61,094 nucleotides of DNA, taken from NCBI GenBank assembly GCA_017559825.1, contig JAFYQR010000060.1, positions 1 through 61,094 on the forward strand. The letters run 5' to 3'. The position numbers were made by a program, and so were the translations under genes. Shown here one piece after another: positions 42,176 to 50,890 of this stretch (positions are counted from its first letter, which is position 1; each line of letters opens with the position of its first letter). The notes below the pieces were generated by a model. That model did not search any database. It saw only the letters and a program-made list of their open reading frames with translations, and was not told where the DNA came from. The stretch comes from Thermoguttaceae bacterium (GTDB lineage Bacteria > Planctomycetota > Planctomycetia > Pirellulales > Thermoguttaceae).

Positions 42176-44188
42176 TCAACCGCTCAACGACTCCCAAACG
42201 GGCGCCGGAACGCCGAGCGCGGCCGAAATCGCCTCGATCAATTCGCCCTCGCGCTCGACGACGACGCCGTCCGCCGCGACGCAGCGATAAAACGCCGTCA
42301 ACAATTTTTGCTTCAAAACCGGCGTCGCTTGCGACAAGTCGTTAAGCGCGCGGCTGAACGCTCCGAGCGTTCGCGTCTCGGTAGGCGTCGGCTCGAGCGT
42401 CAAATAGAAATACGACGCGCCTTCGTCGAACGCTTTGCGCTCCGCCGCCGCGTCGCCGTCCGCGCCTTCGCTCGCCAAGAACGAAAGAACCGTTCGGAAC
42501 GGCTCGACGACGTCGTCGAAGCGCGAAAATCGGATTTTCGTCCCCCGAGACAGCCGATAATAAACGTCCAGCTCGCGAATAATCGACGCTTGCAGCGCGT
42601 ATTCGAAGAGGTCGAGCGTTCCGTCCGCCGCGCAAAGAGCGAGAACCGTCTCGCGAAACGGTCGGTAAAGCCCGATCGGCGCCGTCTTCAACGCCGGAAC
42701 CGCCAAGCGAGCGACCGTCGACCGCGCCGAAAAGGAGGTTCCGCAAAGCGCCCGCGTCGCCGTCTCGATTCGCGCGTCGAGTCGGTTCCCTTCGGCGCGG
42801 CGAATCGCGGCGAACTGACGGTCGCGAACCTCGGCGCTTTCGTCGAGCAGAAGCGCGTAAAGAACCGCCCGCGCGCCGTCGAAATCGGTCAAAAACGGCT
42901 CGACTTCCGACGGCGTCTTCGCGAGCAAACTTTCGGCGACGGCGAGTTTTCCCGCCGCTTGCGTCGCGATCGATTCGATCAACGCCGCCGCGAACGCCGC
43001 TCCGTTCGCGCAACGCTCCGACGCAGCCGACGTTCCGTTCGTTCCCGCGCTCCGGTTCGCGCCGCCGCGAACGCTCGCCGGAGTCCCGTCGTAAAGCGGA
43101 ACGCTCAAACGTCCCCCGACGCCGGAATCGACGGCAACCTTCGGGAACCGCCCGTCGAACGTCGGCTCGAGTCGGCGAATCCGCTCGGTCAAATCCGGGT
43201 GCGTTTTGAAAAGCGACTCTAAAAAACCGCCGGAAAAAACGGAACCAAAAAAGAGGTGCGCCATCTCCGCCGAACGCGCCGCGTTCACCCGCGAACCGGT
43301 CAAACCGCCGATTTTCTTAAGCGCTCCGGCCAAGCCCGCCGGGTTCCGCGTAAACTGCGCCGCCGACGCGTCCGCCAAAAACTCGCGCTGTCGCGAAATC
43401 GCCGCCCGGATAACGTTGCTAAAGAAAACGCCGATCGAGCCGATAACAACCAAGCCGAACGCGAAAAGCCAAATCGCCAACACCGCTCCGCCCGCGCCCT
43501 TGCGATCGTCGGACGAACCGCCGAACGACAAATACAACGTCGAGCGGAAAATGCCGACGCCGATTAACGTCAACATTTGCAAGCCGAACAAAACGCCGAT
43601 CAGCCGCATATTCATTTTAACGTCGCCGTTGAGCAGGTGCCCGAACTCGTGCGCGACGACGCCCTGCAGCTCGTCGCGGCTCAACGTTCGAAGCGCGCCG
43701 TCCGTTGCCGCGACCGCCGACGCTTCCGGGTCGCCGCCGATCGCGCAAGCGTTGATCGCTTTTTCCTCCCGCATAACGTAAACGCTCGGAATCGGGACGC
43801 CGGACGCGATCGCCATCTCCTCGACGACGTTGTAAAACCGACGCTCAGCCGGGTCGGTCGCCGCTCGAGTGATCCGCGTTCCGCCGAGCGCCTCCGCGAC
43901 GCCGTCCGCGCCCATCGACTTCAATTCGCCGACCTTAAAAATCGATCCGCCGCCGATCAACAAAAAAACGGCGACCGCGACGCCCGCGATCAACGACGGC
44001 TCCGCTAAATAACGAACGAAAAGCTCGCTCGTCGTCGCGCCTTCCGTCGCCGCGTCGGCTCCGAGCGCCGCGAACCAAGCGACCAACGCGAGAACCGCCG
44101 CGAACGTCGCGAAAAGAGCGCAAATAAAGAGAAAAACCAAGAGCCTCGTTCGTCCGCGCGCTTGATCCTGTCGTTCGAAAAAATTCAT
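42176..44188 (-). CDS. M48-family membrane metalloprotease, HtpX-like
   Basis: 670 residues. Two membrane helices near the N-terminus (LVFLFICALFATFAAVLAL, LIAGVAVAVFLLIGG), then the zinc site HEFGH at 180-184, the downstream zinc Glu region (REFLADASA), and two more membrane segments (LFGLQMLTLIGVGIF, VLAIWLFAFGLVVIG). HtpX-type enzymes degrade damaged membrane proteins at the cytosolic face. After the catalytic region comes an extra C-terminal half of about 330 residues, helical and rich in Ala and Arg, with no recognised domain. The LemA gene lies upstream on the same strand; LemA and M48 genes commonly occur together. Confidence 0.88.
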   Translation of the reverse strand: MNFFERQDQARGRTRLLVFLFICALFATFAAVLALVAWFAALGADAATEGATTSELFVRYLAEPSLIAGVAVAVFLLIGGGSIFKVGELKSMGADGVAEALGGTRITRAATDPAERRFYNVVEEMAIASGVPIPSVYVMREEKAINACAIGGDPEASAVAATDGALRTLSRDELQGVVAHEFGHLLNGDVKMNMRLIGVLFGLQMLTLIGVGIFRSTLYLSFGGSSDDRKGAGGAVLAIWLFAFGLVVIGSIGVFFSNVIRAAISRQREFLADASAAQFTRNPAGLAGALKKIGGLTGSRVNAARSAEMAHLFFGSVFSGGFLESLFKTHPDLTERIRRLEPTFDGRFPKVAVDSGVGGRLSVPLYDGTPASVRGGANRSAGTNGTSAASERCANGAAFAAALIESIATQAAGKLAVAESLLAKTPSEVEPFLTDFDGARAVLYALLLDESAEVRDRQFAAIRRAEGNRLDARIETATRALCGTSFSARSTVARLAVPALKTAPIGLYRPFRETVLALCAADGTLDLFEYALQASIIRELDVYYRLSRGTKIRFSRFDDVVEPFRTVLSFLASEGADGDAAAERKAFDEGASYFYLTLEPTPTETRTLGAFSRALNDLSQATPVLKQKLLTAFYRCVAADGVVVEREGELIEAISAALGVPAPVWESLSG

Positions 44189-44377
44189 CGCGTTCCCCGT
44201 TTGTTCGCGTCGACGCCGAGCCGCTCGCCGCCGTTTTCGCTTTCCGTTCGTTTAAAAAACGCCGCCGTTCGCGTCGAAACGTCGTTTTCGCCCTTATATT
44301 AATAACAACGGCAAAAACGCGTTCCGTCGCCGACGGCGTTTCCGCTTTCGTTTCCCTTATTTCTTGCGCTCGCTCCG

Positions 44378-44983
44378 TTAGAACGAAATTTTCGGCGCTT
44401 CCTTTTCGGCTTCGTTCGTTATTTCGAAGAGCGACGATTCGCCGAAGTTGAACATGCCGGCGATAATATTCGTTGGGAACATTTCGCGCTTGGTGTTGTA
44501 AAGCGTCGCCGCGTCGTTGAAACTTTGACGAGCGAACCCGATTTTGTTTTCGGTCGACGTCAGTTCTTCTTGGAGCGCGAGAACGTTTTGGTTCGCCTTC
44601 AAGTCCGGATACGCTTCGCAGACGAGCGCCAAACGTCCGAGCGCGCCGGAAAGCTCGCCTTCCGCTCCGGCCAAACGACGCATCGCGCCCGGGTCGCCCG
44701 GTTGAGCCGCCGCCGCTTGATTCGCCCCCATCGCGGCGCCGCGCGCGGCGATCACCGCTTCGAGCGTTTGCGCTTCGTGCTTCAGGTAGCCTTTCACCGA
44801 CTCGACCAAATTCGGAATCAAGTCGTACCGCCGCTTCAACTGCACGTCGATCTGCGCGAACGCGTTTTTGTAGCGGTTCCGCGCCGCAACGAGCCCGTTG
44901 TACGCGCTAATCGCCCAAAGAACGAAAATCCCGGCGACGCCGACGACGGCGATTCCGACGATCGCCAATATTCCCAACCCCAT
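44378..44983 (-). CDS. lemA: LemA-family membrane protein
   Basis: 201 residues. An N-terminal membrane helix (GILAIVGIAVVGVAGIFVLW) is followed by the LemA pattern YNGLVAARNRYKNAFAQIDVQLKRRYDLIPNLVESVKGY and a helical bundle ending SFNDAATLYNTKREMFP. LemA proteins are envelope proteins of unclear biochemistry often encoded beside M48 peptidases, as here. The ATG at 44983 has an AAGGAGAAG site. A good promoter is at 45108. Confidence 0.95.
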   Translation of the reverse strand: MGLGILAIVGIAVVGVAGIFVLWAISAYNGLVAARNRYKNAFAQIDVQLKRRYDLIPNLVESVKGYLKHEAQTLEAVIAARGAAMGANQAAAAQPGDPGAMRRLAGAEGELSGALGRLALVCEAYPDLKANQNVLALQEELTSTENKIGFARQSFNDAATLYNTKREMFPTNIIAGMFNFGESSLFEITNEAEKEAPKISF

Positions 44984-45107
44984 CTTCCGCTTCTCCTTAA
45001 TTTTTCGTCGAATCGGCCTCTTCCGCCGTCGACGCGATTCGTTTGATTCGACCGTTCCGAACCGACGTCGGCGACGGCGCGAAGTTTCCCTCGCTTTTCT
45101 CTAATTT

Positions 45108-45136
45108 ATTGTAGGCGAAAAAACGCGTCGGGTCAA
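45108..45136 (-). promoter_or_regulatory. Promoter of the lemA-M48 genes
   Basis: On the minus strand TTGACC (45131-45136), exactly 17 bp, TACAAT (45108-45113), about 125 bases before lemA. Confidence 0.65.
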
Positions 45137-45634
45137 GTAAAATCGTTTTTTTCTTACTTGGAAACGCGTAAATTTTCGCTCGTCGTTTCTCTTATCCGCC
45201 GCCCGCAAACAACGCGTCTTTCCTATTCCGCGTCGACGTTGTTTTTTCTCGCCGCTCCGCGCTTTTCCAAATCTTCGTCTTCTTTTTTTTTAACCTATTT
45301 CGACATTTTGTCGCACCTCGCCCTTTTTAACGTTTTTTTCCTCTAATAAACGACGTTTTATTCGTTTTATTTTTTACAAATTCGCTTTCTTTTGTATTTC
45401 TTCAAAACCGTCTATTCATTTTCGACGTTCTCTCTTGCTCCGCTTAAAAGTTTTACGTTTTCTTCTCAATCCTAATTTTCCAACAAAACATCCCATTTTC
45501 TCCAATAATATTGATAAAATAAGAAAATCCGTTCGATTTATTCTTTTAGCGCCGAAGTCCGTCGCTTTGCCGTTCGCTCTCCTTCACCGAAAGACGAACG
45601 TTTCCGTTTATCCCGTTCCCCTTGACGCGCTCTA
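45137..45634. other. AT-rich gene-free region
   Basis: About 500 bases clearly richer in A and T than the window, with several T runs and short frames (for example 45158-45346) that lack the codon bias of real genes. It lies between the divergent lemA and orphan Fis genes. A weak -35-like TTGATA occurs near 45509. Confidence 0.4.
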
Positions 45635-46117
45635 ATGAATTCCTTCGACCGCTTTTCCCGCAATTACAAACCGTCGTCCGCTTTAACGTTTCCTCGTCCC
45701 GACGCGTCCGCCGTTTCCGCCGAGGCGCGTCGAGAACGCGTTTCGTTCGGCGTTTCGAGCGATTCGTCGCGCTCCGTTTACCGCCTCGTTCGGGCCGGCG
45801 AGTTCGCGACGTCTTGCGTTTCGATCGTTTCCGAATCGACGCCGACGCCGCGTTCTCTTCCCGTTTCCTTCCGTCCTCCCGAACGCGCCGTCGTTTCGCC
45901 GCCCGATTCGCTCGGACTCGCCGGATTGACGCTGCCTCAAATCGAACGGCTCGCGTTCCTCGAAACGCTCGTCGCTTGCAACGGTTGTCGTCGCCTCGCG
46001 GCTCGCAAACTCGGCGTTAGCGAAAAAACGATGTACAACAAAATCAAGCAATACAAACTCGCCGCGGAACTCGACCGCCTCGCCGATCGCGCGCCGCAAG
46101 AGCCGATTTTTAATTAA
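45635..46117 (+). CDS. Orphan Fis-type DNA-binding protein
   Basis: 160 residues. The first 95 are low-complexity (Ser, Arg, Pro, Val). Residues 93-142 are a Fis-type DNA-binding domain: GLAGLTLPQIERLAFLETL, then the helix-turn-helix RRLAARKLGVSEKTMYNKI. This domain is closely similar to the end of the split response regulator at 33747-34796, so the gene may have arisen by duplication of that end with loss of receiver and AAA+ domains. It could act as a DNA-binding competitor or partner. The ATG has no clear ribosome binding site. Confidence 0.68.
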   Translation: MNSFDRFSRNYKPSSALTFPRPDASAVSAEARRERVSFGVSSDSSRSVYRLVRAGEFATSCVSIVSESTPTPRSLPVSFRPPERAVVSPPDSLGLAGLTLPQIERLAFLETLVACNGCRRLAARKLGVSEKTMYNKIKQYKLAAELDRLADRAPQEPIFN

Positions 46118-46168
46118 CGCGCCGCCGGTCGCAAGCGCCGTTTCGCGTTCGTCGTTCCCCGCGCCCCG

Positions 46169-46196
46169 TTGACAAAATTTCCGGAAGAGCGATAAT
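46169..46196 (+). promoter_or_regulatory. Consensus promoter of the B12 riboswitch transcript
   Basis: A perfect TTGACA (46169-46174), 16 bp, GATAAT (46191-46196, 5 of 6). It is followed by the riboswitch about 130 bases later. Confidence 0.7.
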
Positions 46197-46334
46197 GTAA
46201 GCGACGTTTGCTCGCGCTCCTTCGAGCGTCCCGTTCCGTTCGCCGGTCGACTCGCTTTCGACCGCGCCGACGACGCCGTCCGCGTCGTTTTTTCGGACTC
46301 GGAACCGGCGAACGTCGGCTTTTTGAGGACGCGG

Positions 46335-46711
46335 GCGGCGGGTCGCAAGACTCGCGCAACAGGGAATCCGGCGCAAATCCGGAACGGTCCTCGCCGCTGT
46401 GTTCGGAGAAAACGCGCTTCTCGGCAACCGGTCGAACGGCCGCGTTTTCAACTTTTTTCCCTTCGCGAACGTTTTTTTTCGAAAAATCTTCGTCTTTTTT
46501 TTCGCAAGCGTTCGCGTCGCCGTCATTGACGCGCTTCGGCGAGTCGAGCCGGTTTGAATCGACAAGCGTCCGTCGTTTCCGACGACGTTTTTGCGTCGCG
46601 AACCAATTTCCGCAACGACGATCCAAAATTCAAACGCAGCTCCGTCCGTCGTCGATTTTTCGCGTTGAGAAGACCGGAAAAGAGGATTCCGTTAGTCAGA
46701 AGACCTTCCCG
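46335..46711 (+). promoter_or_regulatory. Cobalamin riboswitch with oversized internal insert
   Basis: The conserved B12-aptamer blocks appear in order: GGCGGGTC (46337-46344), AACAGGGAATCCGGCGCAAA starting at 46358 and continuing TCCGGAACGG, then CCTCGCCGCTGTG (46389-46401), and the 3' block AGTCAGAAGACCTTCC (46694-46709). The 3' GACC pairs with the 5' GGTC and the pairing extends outward (GGCGGGTC with GACCTTCC, one mismatch and one G-U), as in the basal stem of known B12 riboswitches. The gap between the CGCCGCTGTG and AGTCAG blocks is about 290 bases, whereas it is about 100 in the E. coli btuB leader as I recall it. A CTCCG followed by six T (46806-46816) may be part of the expression platform. 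Confidence 0.82.
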
Positions 46712-46974
46712 CGTCTTTGAGGTTTTCTCGGAGAACTTCAAAATCGAACGTCAGCCGCGAAGGACGGCGCGTCGATCGGGTCGAATCCCCCAATCTCAAG
46801 AGTCGCTCCGTTTTTTCTTTCCTCGACTCGAACTAAACTCGGCTATTTAGCGCGAACCAACCAAAATTCCGCTAAATAAACGCCGCGTCGCGCCGTCGAA
46901 CGCCCGCGCTCCGTCCCCAACGAGCCGTCGTTCGCCGCGTTTCGAGTCGGCAAAACAACGGGAGACCTCTCCAA

Positions 46975-48024
46975 ATGCGTTTCATTTTTTCGCAAGCGAA
47001 TCGTTTCGCTTCCGCTCGTTCCGCGTCGCCTCAAGAGAAAACGCGACGATTTTTAAAATTTTCAAACGCGCCTAAAAAAACGACGTTTTCCGCTCGTTTC
47101 GTCGGTTTTACGTTGGTCGAACTCCTCGTCGTGATCGCGATTATCGGGATCTTGATCGGGCTCCTCCTGCCGGCGGTTCAAGCGGCGCGCGAAGCGGCTC
47201 GGCGCATGTCCTGCTCGAGCAATATGCGCCAGCTCGGAATCGCGGCGCTCAACTACTCCGATACGATCGGGTCGTTCCCCCCCGGCAAGCTCTCGGAACC
47301 GCGCGCCGACGGGACGGACGCCGGCAACTATTTCGGTTGGGGCGCCCTCCTCTTGCCCTTCTGCGAACAACAAAACGTTCAAAATTTGGTCGACTTTAAG
47401 GAAAAAGTTTACTCCGAAACGAACCAAAAAGCCGGGCAAACGCGCCTTTCGCTCTTCCTTTGTCCGTCGGACGGCGACGTCGAAGTCCGCTCCGTCGACT
47501 ATTACAACCCGGACAACGGTTGGGCGCTCGAGCAACTCAAACTCGCGCCGTCGCATTACGCCGGAATCGTCACCGAAAAGATCAGCGAATACGGTTCCGC
47601 GACGACCGACGGTTGGACGCTCGCGCACGACGAACTCGGCGTTTTGCTCGAATCGCGCTCGGTTCGAATCGCCGAAATTACCGACGGAACGTCGAACACG
47701 CTCCTCGTCGCCGAAGCGTCGTCTTACGAAGTCGGCTCGCCTAAAACTTACGACAACGGGAGTTGGATCGTCGGAACGAATATCTTCCGCAAGACGAAAG
47801 CGCCGATCAACTACCGTCCGAAGTGTTCCCATTTCGGCGGCGGAACGTTCGACTGGAGCTGCGCCGAGTGTTCCGCTTATCAATACGAAGCGCGGAGCCG
47901 ACACCCGAGCGGAATGAACGCGCTCTTCTGCGACGGTTCCTGCCGTTTCGTCTCCGAAACGGTCGATATGGACGCGTTCGCGGCGGCGATCACCCGCAAC
48001 CGCGGCGAAGTCGAATCGCTTTAA
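46975..48024 (+). CDS. DUF1559-family prepilin-like protein
   Basis: 349 residues. The N-terminal motif GFTLVELLVVIAIIGILIGL is a type IV pilin/pseudopilin leader with cleavage expected between Gly44 and Phe45 and the conserved Glu49. The pattern LLPAVQAAREAARRMSCSSN that follows marks DUF1559, a family greatly expanded in planctomycetes, and the C-terminal H-x-G-G, HPSGMNALFCDGS segment is typical. Such proteins are probably exported and anchored or assembled at the surface. The 44-residue leader is long but the only in-frame ATG is here; a GGGAGA site precedes it. It is the first gene after the cobalamin riboswitch, 264 bases away. Confidence 0.9.
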   Translation: MRFIFSQANRFASARSASPQEKTRRFLKFSNAPKKTTFSARFVGFTLVELLVVIAIIGILIGLLLPAVQAAREAARRMSCSSNMRQLGIAALNYSDTIGSFPPGKLSEPRADGTDAGNYFGWGALLLPFCEQQNVQNLVDFKEKVYSETNQKAGQTRLSLFLCPSDGDVEVRSVDYYNPDNGWALEQLKLAPSHYAGIVTEKISEYGSATTDGWTLAHDELGVLLESRSVRIAEITDGTSNTLLVAEASSYEVGSPKTYDNGSWIVGTNIFRKTKAPINYRPKCSHFGGGTFDWSCAECSAYQYEARSRHPSGMNALFCDGSCRFVSETVDMDAFAAAITRNRGEVESL

Positions 48025-48046
48025 CCTTCGCTTAATCTCTCGCTCG

Positions 48047-48083
48047 ACTCGCCGTTCGTCGTTTTAGGCAAGCGGCGAGTTTT
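48047..48083 (+). terminator. Terminator of the DUF1559 gene
   Basis: ACTCGCCG/CGGCGAGT stem with an 18-base loop and a TTTT tail. Confidence 0.65.
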
Positions 48084-48449
48084 GCGTCTTTCTCGCCTCT
48101 CTTCCTTTTCTCTCCTCTTTCTTCGCCCTTTTTCCGCGCGCGTTTTTTTCCGAAAAAAAAATTTTTTTCCCCCGAAACCTTTCTCGACGTTTCGGGTTTA
48201 AGACTTGTCGAAGGAAAGAGCGATCGCTCGCTTTGACGCAGCTTTTCCGCGGAGCCTCCGAAACCGACGCGAAGAAGGTTTCGCCGCGCCGCCGAAAAAA
48301 CAGTTTTCACGCTTAATCTTTCGTTTGCGTCGACCTAAACAACGATTGAACGAAACAGCGAACGAAACCTTAGCGAGTCGCCCCGCGCTTCGTTCCGACG
48401 CGCTCGACGACGTTCCTTTTTCACAACGCAACAACTTGGAGAAGACAAA
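48084..48449. other. Gene-free leader region of the EF-hand gene
   Basis: 366 bases with a striking run of A then T (GAAAAAAAAATTTTTTT near 48150) and no good open frame. It must contain the promoter of the next gene. Confidence 0.35.
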
Positions 48450-49385
48450 ATGAAAAAGACGATCCTTTTCGCCGCTTTGTTGGCTTCGACCGCGACCTTC
48501 GCGACCGCTCAAGACGGCGGCCCCGGCCCGCGCGGCCCGCGTCCCGAACGTAAAATCGAACTTTCGAAGCTCCCGGAACAAATGCCGCAAGAGCTTAAAG
48601 ACAAAATGAAGGAAGCCGACAAAAACGGCGACGGCTTCGTCGAAGGCGAAGAACTGCGAGGCGTCTTCCCGGCCCAAGGGAACGGCCCGCGCTTCGGCGG
48701 TTTCGGCCCCGGTTTCGGTCCGCAAGGCCCCGGTTTCGGTCCGCAAGGTCAAGCGCCGCGTTTCGGCGGCCCGGCTTTCGGCGAAGCGTTCAAAGACGGC
48801 AAACTCGAACTCGCCAAGTTGCCGGAACAAATGTCGCAAGAACGTAAAGACGCGCTCAAAGCCGCCGACAAAGACGGCGACGGCTTCCTGACCGCCGAAG
48901 AAATGAGAGGCGCCGCGCCGCGCTTCGAACGCCCGGCCTTCCTCGCCGAAGGCGGCAAAATCGACGTCGCGAAATTGACCGAAGCGATCAAAGCGGCGGA
49001 CAAAAACAACGACGGTTTCATCGACCAAGACGAACGCAAAGACGCGGTCGAAGCGGCGCAAAAGAACTTCGGCCCGATGTTCCTCGCTCGTCTCCTCCAA
49101 CTCCCGACGCAATTCCCGCAATGGGGCGCGCCGCAACCTTGGGGCGGTCAAGGCCCGCAAGGCGACTTCAACCGCGCCCCGCGTCGCGAAGGCGATCGTC
49201 CGCAAGGCGACTTCAACCGCGGCCCGCGTCGCGAAGGCGACCGTCCGCAAGGCGAATTCAACCGCAACCGCGGCCCGCGTCGCGAAGGCGATCGTCCGCA
49301 AGGCGACCGTGTTCGCGCTCAACGCCGAGGCGGCGACCGACCGCAAGGCGACCGTCCGAAACCGGACGCTCCGAAAGCCGAATAA
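48450..49385 (+). CDS. Exported EF-hand protein with Arg/Gly/Asp-rich repeats
   Basis: 311 residues with a signal peptide (MKKTILFAALLASTATFATA). Three EF-hand loops of the form DKNGDGFVEGEE, DKDGDGFLTAEE and DKNNDGFIDQDE are at residues 57-68, 140-151 and 184-195, each with the acidic ligands for calcium. A Gly/Phe/Pro-rich linker lies between the first two. From about residue 245 the protein is built of repeats RREGDRPQGDFNRGP and shorter forms of it, ending QGDRPKPDAPKAE. The repeats are neither classical RGG nor known adhesive repeats. Calcium binding outside the inner membrane is inferred. GGAGAAG precedes the ATG. A strong terminator follows. Confidence 0.88.
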   Translation: MKKTILFAALLASTATFATAQDGGPGPRGPRPERKIELSKLPEQMPQELKDKMKEADKNGDGFVEGEELRGVFPAQGNGPRFGGFGPGFGPQGPGFGPQGQAPRFGGPAFGEAFKDGKLELAKLPEQMSQERKDALKAADKDGDGFLTAEEMRGAAPRFERPAFLAEGGKIDVAKLTEAIKAADKNNDGFIDQDERKDAVEAAQKNFGPMFLARLLQLPTQFPQWGAPQPWGGQGPQGDFNRAPRREGDRPQGDFNRGPRREGDRPQGEFNRNRGPRREGDRPQGDRVRAQRRGGDRPQGDRPKPDAPKAE

Positions 49386-49414
49386 ACGTTTTCGCGCTTT
49401 TTTAAAAACAACGC

Positions 49415-49434
49415 CCGACGCTTGCGAGCGTCGG
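49415..49434 (+). terminator. Hairpin after the EF-hand gene
   Basis: CCGACGCT/AGCGTCGG, an 8-bp stem with a TGCG loop. Confidence 0.5.
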
Positions 49435-49488
49435 CTTACGACCAAGTTTCGGCGACGATATAACGGGTTGACTCGCCGAAACGAGGAG

Positions 49489-49526
49489 CGTTCGTCGGAA
49501 GTTTTTATTCCGACGAACGTTTTTTT
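49489..49526 (+). terminator. Strong intrinsic terminator after the EF-hand gene
   Basis: CGTTCGTCGGAA pairs with TTCCGACGAACG around a short T-rich loop and is followed by seven T. Confidence 0.8.
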
Positions 49527-49736
49527 CTTTCTTGCCGCGCTCTCTTTACTCCGCCGAAGTCGGTTTTCTTCGTCGGTTTCGCTCGCGTCGCTCGCCGTCG
49601 GTTTCCGTTCGCCACGCGTTTCTTTTCGCCGCCGTTTCCTCGTCGAAACGCGCGATTTTCTTCCGTTCGTCTCGCCAAGCGACAAAAAAAGCGCCGCTTT
49701 CGACGCGACGCTTAACAACGATTCGACGCGAACGAC

Positions 49737-50618
49737 TTAACGCTCGTTCGACTTTCGATAATACGTTCGGAAATTGACTTCTTGGAACTGCGCGGCGAAG
49801 TGAATCGCACGAGTTACGCGGTTGCGATCTTTTTCCGAGAGCCGACGCGCCAACTTGTACTCGGCGCTCGTCTGATACGAACGGTTAAAGAACATTTTCC
49901 CCTTCGGGTAAATGTCGACGACGATTTTCTCCGGAAAACGCGCCTCCTCCTCGAAGCGGCGATGCACGGCCAACCGCGCCAACGGCGTTACCGAGCCGGG
50001 ATTCATAAAGACGTTCAACTTGCAAAGCGCGTTCGAAAAACCGAGGTACGCGGCGAGGATTTTCGGCTCGTCTAATGTTCGCGTCGTCGCTCGGTAATCG
50101 ATCCACTTGCTTTGAAAGAGAAGCTCGTCCTCTTTTTGCGACGTTTCAAAACTCGGATCGGTCATAAAAGCGCAGAACCCGTCGTCGCGCTTTTCCAAGC
50201 GCGGTTTCACGAAGGCTAAAAAACGGTCGATTTCCTCGACGTCGACCTCCGTTCGCAGTCGACGAATCGGGTCGATCAGCGCGAACTTCTTTTCGGCGAA
50301 CGAGTAAATAATGATCTCGCCGTTGTCGCCGATAAAATCAAACGCGAAGTCGTCGCAAAAGACGGACGACGTTTTGAACGAACGTTCCTCGTCCTCGCTG
50401 CGCGAAAATTTAACGACGGCGTCGACGCGAAACCGCAACGACGATTCGTTCGTCGCGTCCCACTCGGGCCAACGAGTCGTCGCGTCGAAATGAAAAACGC
50501 CGCTCTCGCCGCCGTTTTCGTCGCTCGTCTCTTGCGCCGACGCGCCGACGCAAACCGACGCGAGCGTCAAAATCGCTAGAAACTTCCCCAAACGCCAAAG
50601 TCCGACGCTTCGCGCCAT
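49737..50618 (-). CDS. Exported protein of unknown function
   Basis: 293 residues from the ATG at 50618, which has a GGAGG site and opens with a signal peptide (RLGKFLAILTLASVCVGASAQ). The mature protein has an N-terminal acidic linker, a beta-rich centre (FRVDAVVKFSRSEDEE, GEIIIYSFAEKKFALIDP), and a charged C-terminal helix region (RRLSEKDRNRVTRAIHFAAQF). I do not recognise a family. It lies about 270 bases downstream of infC, and an upstream in-frame extension to 50843 is possible but lacks a ribosome binding site. Confidence 0.62.
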   Translation of the reverse strand: MARSVGLWRLGKFLAILTLASVCVGASAQETSDENGGESGVFHFDATTRWPEWDATNESSLRFRVDAVVKFSRSEDEERSFKTSSVFCDDFAFDFIGDNGEIIIYSFAEKKFALIDPIRRLRTEVDVEEIDRFLAFVKPRLEKRDDGFCAFMTDPSFETSQKEDELLFQSKWIDYRATTRTLDEPKILAAYLGFSNALCKLNVFMNPGSVTPLARLAVHRRFEEEARFPEKIVVDIYPKGKMFFNRSYQTSAEYKLARRLSEKDRNRVTRAIHFAAQFQEVNFRTYYRKSNER

Positions 50619-50890
50619 CGACGGTTCCTCCGTAAACCGCGAACGACGGCTCGCGAGCCGCCGCGTCCGCGCCGCTTCGCACCTCGAAGCGCTTTCCTTC
50701 GTTTTTCGCGACCGCCGACGCAATCTCTCGGCGACGCGCCCCAAATTCTCGTCTCTCGGACGTTTCGTCAAAAGTTGAAAACTCAAAACGGCCCGCCGCG
50801 TCAAAGCGTCGAGCCGTCGAGTAAAAATTAGCCCCGAGCGCAAAGCCGAGCGCCGTCCGCCCGTTTTCGCGCTTCAAGTCGAGAAAACGC

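Noticed and set aside
40934-43222. A 762-codon open frame opposite the hydrolase and M48 genes
   Set aside because: It covers two clear minus-strand genes and their gap, and the translation is low-complexity Arg-rich.
45158-45635. Two small plus-strand frames in the AT-rich region before the orphan Fis gene
   Set aside because: Phe/Leu/Ser-rich products with codon use unlike the genome; they reflect the T-rich composition.
46775-46795. tRNA-like T arm (GGGTCGAATCCCCC)
   Set aside because: Only three base pairs close the loop and no acceptor, D or anticodon arm fits around it; it is more likely part of the leader downstream of the B12 aptamer.
49190-49340. CRISPR-like array in the repeated region of the EF-hand gene
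   Set aside because: The repeats are in-frame coding units of a protein tail and have no spacers of constant size.
49737-50890. rpmI and rplT downstream of infC
   Set aside because: The interval holds only the exported unknown protein; no L35- or L20-like sequence was found on either strand.
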